Positions 9,015-17,101 of a DNA stretch of 64,000 nucleotides are shown here, one piece after another. The translations under genes and the position numbers were made by a program. The stretch lies in contig CAZICM010000043.1 of assembly GCA_964537685.1 (NCBI GenBank), positions 12,793-76,792 of the forward strand, written 5' to 3'. Under the pieces are notes generated by a model. The model was not told the origin of the DNA. It saw only the letters and a list, made by a program, of their open reading frames with translations, and ran no database searches. Position 1 is the first letter of the stretch. Every line of letters begins with the position of its first letter. The stretch is from CAZICM01 sp964537685. Its GTDB lineage: Bacteria; Myxococcota_A; Polyangia; Polyangiales; Polyangiaceae.

Positions 9015-9434
9015 TCAAGGGCCTGCATCGGCGCACGCCACGATGGGCTTGCACATACAGGCGCCGTTTACGCATTCACCACACCCGAATTGCATTAAGC
9101 ACATCGCCGTGCAGTTCAGCGGATTGCAGTTGCCGCCGGATGAGCTGCTGCTGGATGAGCTTGAGCTCGATGAACTGCTCGATGAGCTCGATGTACCTCC
9201 GCTGGATGAGCTCGATGTACCGCCGCCTGTAGAGCTGCTCGATGAGCTCGATGTGCCTGCGGACCCGGAGGACGAAGAGCCGGACGTCACCATTCCGCTT
9301 GAAGACGAGCTTGTTTTCCCACCGCCTTCACCGGCGGCTGTTTCAAATTCCGAATCGGTACCAACGGCGCAGCTCCACATACAGAGCGCGGGAAGAACAA
9401 AGGCAAGGGCGAGAGCGCAAAGCTGGTTTCGCAT
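9015..9434 (-). CDS. Ser-rich stalked lipoprotein with a seven-cysteine C-terminal module
   Basis: 139 residues from the ATG at 9434, chosen because GAGGAG lies just upstream; a TTG four codons earlier also fits. A signal peptide ends at a lipobox-like MWSC, followed by AVGTDSE. Residues about 40-100 are almost only Ser, Gly and Thr, a flexible stalk encoded by a short tandem repeat. The C-terminal module has seven cysteines spaced C-x4-C-x3-C-x5-C-x2-C-x4-C-x-C, ending CKP. The product of 56549-57061 has exactly the same spacing. It probably displays a small disulfide-bonded domain outside the cell. It interrupts the fab operon. Function unknown. Confidence 0.75.
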   Translation of the reverse strand: MRNQLCALALAFVLPALCMWSCAVGTDSEFETAAGEGGGKTSSSSSGMVTSGSSSSGSAGTSSSSSSSTGGGTSSSSSGGTSSSSSSSSSSSSSSSSSSGGNCNPLNCTAMCLMQFGCGECVNGACMCKPIVACADAGP

Positions 9435-9510
9435 GATGCTCCTCAAAACTAAGGCAGGAATTGTCTCAAACTTGTGGGGGCCGCGGTCACAAATACCGTG
9501 AGCCTGTGTG

Positions 9511-10098
9511 TTATTGAACCTGCCGCTGCGTGCCTATGGTGCACAGCATGCCCGTTCCCGCAGCGCCCGTTACACAGCTCACCGTCTGTTCCAGCACGAC
9601 TTCGGCCTTTCCATCGCCGTTTAAGTCGCCCATTGCTCGCACCGTCCCGCTCATCCCGCCGCTGTCCAATACCCACTGGTATTGAAAATACTGCGGCTCG
9701 AAAATCTCGAAATGGGCACAGCTAAAGGCTGGATCGGCCGACCACTCGGTCGACGCGCTTTGATATTTCGTACCCTTCACCATCGAGAGCGAAGAGGGAA
9801 TCGCCGCTGAAGTCGGAGGCAATTTTCCCGGCACGGCTGCATTCGTCACCGGATCGATGGTCTCGCGTTCGGTGCAAGCCAAAATTCCCCGAGCAATCGC
9901 GCTTACTTTGTTTTTGCCTTCCGAGGTTTTGGCCTCCTCCAGATAGCGCTTGGTGCCAAAGATCGCGAGGCTTGAAAGCACACCCAAACCGAGCACGCCC
10001 ATCACAAGAACGGCCACGACAACCGCAATAATGATGATGATCGTGTTGTCTTTCTTTTTGGGCGGCGGATGAGGTGAACCGTAAGGGCCGGGCTGCAT
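9511..10098 (-). CDS. Pilin-like membrane-anchored protein
   Basis: 195 residues. A short Pro/Lys-rich cytoplasmic start (PHPPPKKKDN) precedes one long hydrophobic helix (about 19-48), then GTKRYLEEAKTSEGKNKVSAIARG, which is the alpha1-helix style of type IV pilins and myxobacterial pilin-like proteins. No canonical GFTLIE processing site is visible, so cleavage by PilD is doubtful. The C-terminal domain holds four cysteines and a DLNGDGKAE segment like a calcium loop or the pilin beta-sheet turn. It sits between fabH and the Ser-rich lipoprotein, inside the fatty-acid operon. The role is unknown; pseudopilin-like is my best guess. Confidence 0.6.
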   Translation of the reverse strand: MQPGPYGSPHPPPKKKDNTIIIIIAVVVAVLVMGVLGLGVLSSLAIFGTKRYLEEAKTSEGKNKVSAIARGILACTERETIDPVTNAAVPGKLPPTSAAIPSSLSMVKGTKYQSASTEWSADPAFSCAHFEIFEPQYFQYQWVLDSGGMSGTVRAMGDLNGDGKAEVVLEQTVSCVTGAAGTGMLCTIGTQRQVQ

Positions 10099-10119
10099 CT
10101 TGCTCTCCTTGTGCAGAGC

Positions 10120-11106
10120 CTACATCCGGACAAGGGCTGCACCCCACGAAATACCTGCGCCCAATGCACAAAACAGCACATTGTGGCCTTCGCGGATACG
10201 CCCATCGCGCACTGCTTCATCCAAGGCAATAGGGATGGATGCGCTCGATGTGTTGCCGTAATTCTCGATGTTCAGCACAAATTTTTCGAGCGGAAATCCA
10301 AGCCTATCAGCCACCATCGTGATGATGCGCATATTGGCCTGATGCGCGACTACCCAGTCGAGATCTTTGCTCGCAAGCCCGGCCGCTTTCATCGCCAGCG
10401 TCGAAGCGCTCGTCAGGTTTTTAATCGCAACCTTGAAGACTTCCTGGCCGGACATATGCACTTTGTGCCGGCCATTCTCGACGCCTTCCACGCTAATCGG
10501 CTCCGCCGTCCCGCCCGCAGGAATATGAAGCGCCCCCGCAAGCGAGCCATCGGTGAACAGCCGCGTCGACAAAATCCCTCGCCCATCGCCTTTGGCCGGC
10601 CCGAGCACCACAGCGCCCGCACCATCGCCAAACAGCACACACGTCGTGCGATCTTGCCAATTCAACAAGCGCGACAAGAGCTCCACGCCCACCACCAGCA
10701 CACAGTTGGCCCGGCCTGTCGCGATGAACTGCTCTGCGATGGTCAATCCATACAAAAAGCCGGCGCACGCAGCCGAAATATCAAACGCGGGAATCTCGCC
10801 CGCGCCCAGCTTTCGCTGCACATGAACCGCGCACGACGGCATCTTTGTGTCGCCGCTGATCGTCCCGACAATAATCATGTCGAGATCCGCCGCATTTAAC
10901 CCAGCCGCTTCCAGCGCCCGCTTTGCAGCAGCCGTAGCCATATCGCTCGTCAACTCTCCATCGGCGGCAATATGGCGGCGGCGGATGCCCGTACGCTCGG
11001 TAATCCAAGCGTCGGACGTATCAACCATGCGTTCCAAATCGTGGTTCGAAAGGACGCGCTCAGGCGCATATGCGCCTGTTCCTAAGATTCGGCTCCTCGC
11101 AACCAC
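10120..11106 (-). CDS. fabH: 3-oxoacyl-[ACP] synthase III (FabH)
   Basis: 328 residues using the GTG at 11106, which gives the normal N-terminus ARSRILGTGAYAPERVLSN and avoids overlapping rpmF; the frame stays open 40 codons further upstream but that part is not FabH-like. It starts fatty-acid synthesis by condensing acetyl-CoA with malonyl-ACP. The triad is visible: Cys in DISAACAGFLYGL, His in VAHQANMRI and Asn in NIENYGNTSSASI. It lies 16 bp after rpmF. The usual neighbour plsX is missing between them. Confidence 0.95.
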   Translation of the reverse strand: MVARSRILGTGAYAPERVLSNHDLERMVDTSDAWITERTGIRRRHIAADGELTSDMATAAAKRALEAAGLNAADLDMIIVGTISGDTKMPSCAVHVQRKLGAGEIPAFDISAACAGFLYGLTIAEQFIATGRANCVLVVGVELLSRLLNWQDRTTCVLFGDGAGAVVLGPAKGDGRGILSTRLFTDGSLAGALHIPAGGTAEPISVEGVENGRHKVHMSGQEVFKVAIKNLTSASTLAMKAAGLASKDLDWVVAHQANMRIITMVADRLGFPLEKFVLNIENYGNTSSASIPIALDEAVRDGRIREGHNVLFCALGAGISWGAALVRM

Positions 11107-11122
11107 GCTTAAACCGGCGGGC

Positions 11123-11311
11123 TCAGGATTGAACCGTTGTCGACTTAACTTTGCGGCCCTTGTAGTGCCCGCATGCTCCGCAAGCGCGGTGGGGCAGCGT
11201 AGGCTCGCCGCAATGCGCGCAGGCAATGAGCTGAACCGGGGTCACTTTGTCATGATTCGCGCGGCGCGTATTGCGCTTGCTCGCTGTCGTTTTCCTCTTG
11301 GGGACGGCCAC
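11123..11311 (-). CDS. rpmF: 50S ribosomal protein L32
   Basis: 62 residues, typical start MAVPKRKTTASKRNTRRANH. It has an intact zinc ribbon (Cys31, Cys34, Cys44, Cys47), that is, the zinc-binding C+ form. It is placed between yceD and fabH, the conserved linkage between ribosome and lipid synthesis. No second, zinc-free paralog is seen in the window. Confidence 0.97.
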   Translation of the reverse strand: MAVPKRKTTASKRNTRRANHDKVTPVQLIACAHCGEPTLPHRACGACGHYKGRKVKSTTVQS

Positions 11312-11335
11312 GTCTAACTCCTTGTGATGCTTGGC

Positions 11336-12208
11336 TTATCGTTTCTTTTTCGCGGTATTGCGTGCCATTTCTGGCAAAACTTTTTTGGCGGTTTGCGCCT
11401 GAGCGTCTTGCTCATCCGGCGGCGCGTTCTGACCATTTGAACGGGGTTTATTGCTCAAACTCGCCGAAAGCGCCGCAAGCGGAGCCAGCCGCGGATCGAG
11501 CACGTCGTTCTTTGGGTTCACACCAGCCGGCGCCTCGGGCGCAGCCGCAGCGGGACGGATACCTGGGCATGTGTCAGAGCACAAGGGGAAGTTCGGCATT
11601 TCGAGCAAAAGCGCCTCCCTCACAAAGGCATCGAGCACGACCGTATCGCCGTCATAGGTGTCCGTGTCGGCTTCCTCCGCCGTAAATTCGTACTCGTCAG
11701 GCGCTTTGGACTCTTTTTCCTTGCGTCCGCCATGGGCCGCCTTTGAACCTGCTTTTCCCTTTTTCTCATCGGGCTTTAAGGTCTTCGGCGCCTTCTTCGG
11801 CGCAGCCGCCCAGTCAGGCATCATTTTCGCGGCGGCCTCCGCCCATTTCGCCGCATCGCCTGCCGCCTCGGAAGCTGCCGGTCGCGCCGGCTTCTTTTCT
11901 GCGGCGCCCCGATCGCGAGGCTCGTGAGCATGAGCGAGAGGCTTGAGCAAGAGCGAAAGCTCACCGGCAAGCTCCACCTGAGCGGGCTCCAAACAGCGGG
12001 CACAAGGCACACTCACATTCGCCTTTACCTCACCGCGCACCACAACATGGTTGCCCGAACGCGAAAGCCTAGCGTGCAACGAGCCGGGCTTTGAGCTCTT
12101 GGCATCGGCATCGGCAAGTTCCAAATCCAGCCAATTCTGAGGCAGATCGACATTCACCTCGATGCCCGCGGTATCGATATCCTGCGCGGTAATGGCAATA
12201 AGCGGCAT
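11336..12208 (-). CDS. yceD: YceD/DUF177-family protein with a long charged insertion
   Basis: 290 residues from the ATG at 12208; a GTG 23 codons upstream (12277) is the alternative. YceD proteins are linked to 23S rRNA processing and ribosome assembly and nearly always precede rpmF, as here (24 bp gap). The family cysteines are present: VPCARCLEP (about 69 and 72) and LCSDTCPG (about 210 and 214). Between them a Lys/Ala/Glu-rich, probably disordered stretch of about 75 residues is inserted, and a polar tail of about 75 residues follows. Usual family length is about 170, so this version is much enlarged. Confidence 0.85.
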   Translation of the reverse strand: MPLIAITAQDIDTAGIEVNVDLPQNWLDLELADADAKSSKPGSLHARLSRSGNHVVVRGEVKANVSVPCARCLEPAQVELAGELSLLLKPLAHAHEPRDRGAAEKKPARPAASEAAGDAAKWAEAAAKMMPDWAAAPKKAPKTLKPDEKKGKAGSKAAHGGRKEKESKAPDEYEFTAEEADTDTYDGDTVVLDAFVREALLLEMPNFPLCSDTCPGIRPAAAAPEAPAGVNPKNDVLDPRLAPLAALSASLSNKPRSNGQNAPPDEQDAQAQTAKKVLPEMARNTAKKKR

Positions 12209-12337
12209 GGCCAGCTCGTAGCGCGGCTTTGAAAAACCCGCAACAAAAGCCTGATAGCGCACATCAAAAGCCCGCACCTCTCCGCGCGAATGCCTCTTTC
12301 ATCCCCATAAGCGCGTGTTAGCGTGCGCAAAATCTCC

Positions 12338-13714
12338 ATGGAGGGCTTATCCAAACATCCAGCGGACCGGACGGACGGCCCTGCACCCAAAAGCTTGTTT
12401 CACAGGCTTTCTCCAAACCGAACCCACAAAATTGCATTGGCGATCTACATCGCCGTCACGCTGCTTTTTTATCTCAGCACACCCAAAGAGCGGCTCAGCG
12501 CGCACACGCCCTACAACCATTTCGCACTGCTCGCCGAATGCTGGAGCCAGGGGCGCCTCGACCTGGGCGGCCCTCCTCCGGCCTACACCGGAAACAACGA
12601 TTTCGCCGTCTTCCATGGCCGTTACTACATCAGCTTCCCGCCCTTTCCGGCTGTGTTGCTGCTGCCTGCCGTGCTTCTGCACAAAGGCGCCCAACATGTG
12701 CGCGATGGGCTTGTCTTTCTCGGCCTCTCGGGCATTGCGCCCGCGGTTTTATTTCTCGCCCTGGAGAAGCTTCGCGAACGCGGTGAAAACCTCCGCTCGG
12801 AAGCTTCAAATATCGCTCTCTCGCTCTTGTTTGCGCTGGGTTCTGTCTATTGGTTTTCGTCGGTTCAAGGCACGGTGTGGTTTGCGGCTCACGTTGTCGG
12901 CGCGGCCCTCGCGGCGCTGTACATCTACACATCCATCGGCGCCCATTCTCCCGTACTCGCGGGCCTCTTTCTCGGCCTAGGTTTTGCGACCCGGACGCCT
13001 CTTGGATTTGCCTTCCCCTTCTTCCTGTACCAAGCCCTGCGCGCCCATCAGCGAGGCCCCCTTCCCGAAGGCGCGGGCTTGCTTTCGATCATCAAAAACA
13101 CGCGCGCCGACATCTTCGAAAAAAGCCTTCTCCCGTTCGCCGTAGCCCCCTCGCTTTTGCTTTCCCTCTTGCTCTGGCACAACGCCGCGCGCTTTGGAAA
13201 TCCCTTTGAATTTGGCCATGGCCTGCTCGACATCGCATGGCGCGGCCGCATCGACAAATGGGGTCTCGCTTCGTACCACTACCTAGGGCGCAACCTCGCG
13301 GTGATGCTCACATCCCTTCCCTTCACCCGCACACCCGGCGCGCCCTTTCAAATCAACGCGCACGGCCTCGCGCTTTGGATCACCACACCCATCTTCGCAT
13401 GGGCCATTTGGCCTAAACAAAGCGGCGCCTTATTCAAAGCCCTAGCCCTCAGCGCATTCTTCGTCGCGCTGCCCTCGCTGCTCTACCAAAACAGCGGCTG
13501 GATTCAGTTTGGCTACCGTTTCTCGAACGACTACGCCCTCTTTTTATTTGTGATGATCGCGCTCGGCGCCCGGCGCTTTAACGTTTCGTTTTGGCTGCTC
13601 GCCGCCTGTGCCATCGCTGTGAATGCCTTCGGTGCCATCACCTTCCAGCGCGCGGGATTTGAGCGATTTTATTTTATCGACAGGACGCAGAAGATTCTTC
13701 ACCAGCCCGATTAG
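12338..13714 (+). CDS. Polytopic membrane protein, glycosyltransferase 39/ArnT-like
   Basis: 458 residues from the ATG at 12338 (a GTG five codons earlier is possible). About ten hydrophobic segments alternate with short loops. The first periplasmic loop holds charged residues in the style of GT-C glycosyltransferases (ERLSAHTPYNHFALLAE and NNDFAVFHGRYY), where an acidic catalytic residue is expected. Such enzymes transfer sugars or mannose from polyprenyl-phosphate donors. It is divergently placed from yceD and converges on the M16 pair (3 bp between stops). Substrate cannot be told; a non-enzymatic membrane protein is possible. Confidence 0.6.
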   Translation: MEGLSKHPADRTDGPAPKSLFHRLSPNRTHKIALAIYIAVTLLFYLSTPKERLSAHTPYNHFALLAECWSQGRLDLGGPPPAYTGNNDFAVFHGRYYISFPPFPAVLLLPAVLLHKGAQHVRDGLVFLGLSGIAPAVLFLALEKLRERGENLRSEASNIALSLLFALGSVYWFSSVQGTVWFAAHVVGAALAALYIYTSIGAHSPVLAGLFLGLGFATRTPLGFAFPFFLYQALRAHQRGPLPEGAGLLSIIKNTRADIFEKSLLPFAVAPSLLLSLLLWHNAARFGNPFEFGHGLLDIAWRGRIDKWGLASYHYLGRNLAVMLTSLPFTRTPGAPFQINAHGLALWITTPIFAWAIWPKQSGALFKALALSAFFVALPSLLYQNSGWIQFGYRFSNDYALFLFVMIALGARRFNVSFWLLAACAIAVNAFGAITFQRAGFERFYFIDRTQKILHQPD

Positions 13715-13717
13715 CGG

Positions 13718-15001
13718 CTATTCAAAATCAAAAGGCAGCACCTTCACATCGGCCAGATCGGCAATAGCATTCTGTATCGACTCACCAATCACGCCGTAGG
13801 TGCCCACAACACCGACAATCAAATCCTTCTCCGACAAACGCTCTCGCACAGCCGTATTGGCCGCCTCAACGGTCGTCGCCTGCACATTGGCCAAATAGTG
13901 TTGGTGATAGCCCGCCGGCAAATCCAGCAACAGCTCGGACAGCGGCTGATGCACGCGCTTGCGCGCCGTATCCACTTCAAAGGCATGCGAACGCACGATG
14001 TAACGCTTTACAAATTCAAGCTCCGCTTCCGTTACGCCTTCGTTGCGAAACACCGAAAGCAAATCCAGCTCGAGCTTTAGACACGCCGCCGAATCCGCCG
14101 CAGCAGGCGCCGCCCACATCGAAAATGCATCCCGCTGCCGATCAAAACCCACCCGCGAATACGCCCCATAAGACCAGCCCCGCTTAGCGCGAATCTCTTG
14201 CATCAAACGCGATGTAAACGTGCCTCCAAACACCATATTCGCGACCAACAGCGGAATATGGTCGGCATCGTGCGCATGCGTTCCAAGCCCGCCCACCACC
14301 ATCTGCGTCTGAGTGCGATCGGGTTTGTCGACAAACACCAGCGTCCGGCCCCGGATCGGATTCGGCGCGGCAACCCTGTCCGCGGCCGCTGTTCCTTCAG
14401 GCAATCCCGACAAAAGCTTGTCCACCAAGGCCCTGGCTTCGTCCGGCTCGATATCGCCCGACACAGCCACCACCGCATTGCTGCGGCAGTAATGCTTTTC
14501 ATAAAAAGCCCGCACATCGGCCGGCGTAATCGATCTCAGGGTAGGAATCGTTCCAGCCACCCTCCGCCCATAAGGATGCCCGCCAAACAGCGTCTTCCTA
14601 AATGCCCGCGCAACCAGCGAGCGATCGCTGTCGCGGGCCTCGATGAGCTCCGCCTCCGCCTCGCGCAATAGCCTTGCAAGTTCGGCCGGATCGAATACCG
14701 GCTTCGCCAGCATCCTCGATACCAAATCCGAACATGGCCCGAGCGAACGCCGAATCACCTCGAAATGCACGGATGTCGCGCTGACCGACGCATCCGCCGC
14801 AAACTCACCGCCCAGCGAATCGATCGTCTCTTCGATGACCTGCGCCGGATAACCTTCCGCGCCCCTTCGAAGCATGCGCGCCGTAATGCGCGCCAACCCA
14901 TCTTTGCCTTCAGGATCGAAAGCGGAGCCCGATCGAAAGGCAATCGCCACGCTCACCAGGCCAAGCGCATGGCTCGTCTCAACAAAAACCGGGGCACTCA
15001 T
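13718..15001 (-). CDS. M16 family zinc peptidase, inactive partner subunit
   Basis: 427 residues with both M16 half-domains. The position of the zinc-binding HxxEH near residues 36-40 reads LARIT, so this subunit cannot bind catalytic zinc. It keeps the C-terminal substrate-contact segment RGWSYGAYS (Arg/Tyr pair). It overlaps the upstream active subunit gene by 4 bp, so translation is coupled. This matches the two-subunit M16B arrangement (active beta-like plus inactive alpha-like, as in mitochondrial processing peptidase). No signal peptide is seen, so it is probably cytoplasmic; substrate unknown. Confidence 0.9.
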   Translation of the reverse strand: MSAPVFVETSHALGLVSVAIAFRSGSAFDPEGKDGLARITARMLRRGAEGYPAQVIEETIDSLGGEFAADASVSATSVHFEVIRRSLGPCSDLVSRMLAKPVFDPAELARLLREAEAELIEARDSDRSLVARAFRKTLFGGHPYGRRVAGTIPTLRSITPADVRAFYEKHYCRSNAVVAVSGDIEPDEARALVDKLLSGLPEGTAAADRVAAPNPIRGRTLVFVDKPDRTQTQMVVGGLGTHAHDADHIPLLVANMVFGGTFTSRLMQEIRAKRGWSYGAYSRVGFDRQRDAFSMWAAPAAADSAACLKLELDLLSVFRNEGVTEAELEFVKRYIVRSHAFEVDTARKRVHQPLSELLLDLPAGYHQHYLANVQATTVEAANTAVRERLSEKDLIVGVVGTYGVIGESIQNAIADLADVKVLPFDFE

Positions 15002-16401
15002 GCGGCTTGCTCCTCCTCCCCTTCGTCATCCCCCTCGTCATCCCCGGGCTCGCCCTCGTCCAGGCTTCCATCGGGATACACCTCCACCACCGTGCGCGCC
15101 GAATTCACCAAATAGCGGCGCGCAACCCGAAGCAAATCGTCCCGCTTCACACGCCTATACACATCCAAGCGCTCAAACAAAGCGCCCGGCGAACCCAGCA
15201 CCGTTTCAAAGAAACCAAGCTGCTCCGCCTTCCCCGAAACGGTCTCCAACCCTTGAAGCAAACCCAACTCCAGCCTCGCCTTCGCCTTGTTCAGCTCGGC
15301 CTCACTCGGAGGCGAGCGCTTCACATCTTCGAAGATCGCATCCAAAGCCGAAATCAGCTCGTCCACGGTGTGTTCACCCCGCGCCACCAAATAGATGTCG
15401 TACAGCGAAGGGTCGCGGAACATCCCCGCACAACCCCGCACTTCCGTCGCGATCTCCATCTCTTGAACCAGCCGCCGGTGAACCCGGGACGAGCGGCCCC
15501 CAAATAAAATTTCATTCAGCAGCACGAGCGCCGGATGATCGAAATCGCCAAGCGCGGGCGATTTATAGCCAATCGCCGCTTTCTGCGTGGGCGTCGGCTT
15601 ATTCACCTTGGTCCTCCGCTCTTCGGTCTGAGGAGGCTCGGGATGCATATCTTCGATGGGAATTACCGACGATTCCACGCTTCCATAACCGGCCTGCACC
15701 ATCCTCAGCACATCGCGCGCCGACACATCGCCCACCACCACCATCACCGCGTTGTTGGGCGCGTAATACGTCTTGTAAAAGGCATTGCAGTCTTCGGTCG
15801 TAAAGCCCTGAATGTCCTCCATCCACCCAATGGTGGGCCAGCCATAGGCATGCTTCGTAAAGGCTTCTTTGTAGAGGATTTCGCTCACCGCGCCGTCCAC
15901 ATCATCGTCGACACGCTGCCGCCTTTCATTGGCCACCACTTCCTTCTCACTCGATACCTGAGGATCGCGGAGCGCAAGCTTGGTCATCCGCTCGGACTCG
16001 AGGCGAATCACCAGTTCCAAAGCATCTTTTGGAAGATTCGCGACGTAATAAGTCCAATCGAGAAAGGTCGCTGCATTGGTTTCGGCGCCGGCCTCTTCGA
16101 GCATCCGATCGAAAGCACCGTGTTCATAGGTATCGGTCTCGCCGAACATCAAATGCTCGAACAGATGAGAAATCCCTGTTTTGCCCCGCCGCTCATGACG
16201 CGAACCCACACCAAACCAAACCTGCAGGCACACAACCGGCGCCGCATGATCTTCAAGCAGCAGCACCCGCAAGCCATTTCCCAGCACAAATCGCTCAACC
16301 TGCATCGCAGGACCAAAAGCGATCGCCGCATCATGCCGGATCTGCGCAAGCGCTCCTTGATCCCGGTTGAGTTCACTTAACAGCTCAGCCCAAGGCTCCA
16401 T
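14998..16401 (-). CDS. M16 family zinc peptidase, catalytic subunit
   Basis: 467 residues. The inverted zinc motif HLFEH lies at 79-83 and the third ligand Glu159 in KEVVANERRQ is 76 residues downstream, the normal spacing. AAGGAAA precedes the ATG. The protein ends in an acidic tail (GEPGDDEGDDEGEEEQ). Together with the overlapping downstream gene it should form a heterodimeric clamshell peptidase that degrades or trims short peptides. It is 40 bp downstream of a lipoprotein gene and in the same run as lepA. Confidence 0.92.
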   Translation of the reverse strand: MEPWAELLSELNRDQGALAQIRHDAAIAFGPAMQVERFVLGNGLRVLLLEDHAAPVVCLQVWFGVGSRHERRGKTGISHLFEHLMFGETDTYEHGAFDRMLEEAGAETNAATFLDWTYYVANLPKDALELVIRLESERMTKLALRDPQVSSEKEVVANERRQRVDDDVDGAVSEILYKEAFTKHAYGWPTIGWMEDIQGFTTEDCNAFYKTYYAPNNAVMVVVGDVSARDVLRMVQAGYGSVESSVIPIEDMHPEPPQTEERRTKVNKPTPTQKAAIGYKSPALGDFDHPALVLLNEILFGGRSSRVHRRLVQEMEIATEVRGCAGMFRDPSLYDIYLVARGEHTVDELISALDAIFEDVKRSPPSEAELNKAKARLELGLLQGLETVSGKAEQLGFFETVLGSPGALFERLDVYRRVKRDDLLRVARRYLVNSARTVVEVYPDGSLDEGEPGDDEGDDEGEEEQAA

Positions 16402-16440
16402 GAATATTTCCTTTAGGGAATTGAACAGAACGCGACACCG

Positions 16441-17061
16441 TCAGCGGGGAGCCGCATGACACAAAACATCTTCGGGATCGCGCGTGGATTGATGGCATTC
16501 CCAGAGGTTATCGCGGCATGCGATCACCAAAATGCCTGCTTCATAAGCTTCTTTGAGCGATGAATTCGCCCGCTGCGCGATGAGATTGGCCGGAACTTTG
16601 TCCGTACAGCCTTTGCCCATATTCACTTCGATTTTGCGATTGCCCTTCGCGGTTTGAACAGGATTCGCGGGCGTCTTGCCCTTGTCCGCCGTCCGCACCG
16701 CCGTCTCCAGCTTCTTAAGAATCCCATCGAGATACGTCTTATCGACGATTGGATCGGTGGATTGAGGCGTGACCATGGCGAGCGTGTATTGAATCGTCAT
16801 CATTTGCTGATCGGCGGGCGCGATTGGCTGAATGGGCCCCGACGACCCGATGGGAAGGGGCCTGGGCGGCATAGGTTTTTTCGCGGGCGCCTTCACTTCG
16901 GGCGGCGCGGCGCTCGCGGGTGTAGGCGCGGCTGTAGCTGTCACCGCGGCTTTTGCCGATGCGCCTGCTCCGGCGCCGTCCGTGCTCTTTTTATCGTCGC
17001 AACCCGAGAGCCCCCACACCGCCGCAACCACAAGCGCAGAACGAAACCATCCCATGCGCAT
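16441..17061 (-). CDS. Lipoprotein, unknown function
   Basis: 206 residues. Signal peptide with lipobox LSGC (Cys about 21), then DDKKSTDG and an Ala/Pro-rich linker to about residue 80. The folded C-terminal part has paired cysteines (GKGCTDKV, ACRDNLWECH, VLCHAAPR). Asp after the lipid-modified Cys would suggest inner-membrane retention under the E. coli rule, which may not hold here. It lies between lepA and the M16 pair, all on the minus strand with short gaps, so it may be a membrane-side partner of the peptidase. That link is inference. Confidence 0.7.
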   Translation of the reverse strand: MRMGWFRSALVVAAVWGLSGCDDKKSTDGAGAGASAKAAVTATAAPTPASAAPPEVKAPAKKPMPPRPLPIGSSGPIQPIAPADQQMMTIQYTLAMVTPQSTDPIVDKTYLDGILKKLETAVRTADKGKTPANPVQTAKGNRKIEVNMGKGCTDKVPANLIAQRANSSLKEAYEAGILVIACRDNLWECHQSTRDPEDVLCHAAPR

Positions 17062-17101
17062 CTTCTACTCGGGCCATTCAAAAGAGACCAGAACAGAATG
17101 C

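Noticed and set aside
8749..9501. Plus-strand frame encoding an acidic DELLDELD repeat
   Set aside because: It is the complement of the Ser-rich stalk repeat of the lipoprotein on the minus strand, which has a signal peptide, a good ribosome-binding site and a paralog.
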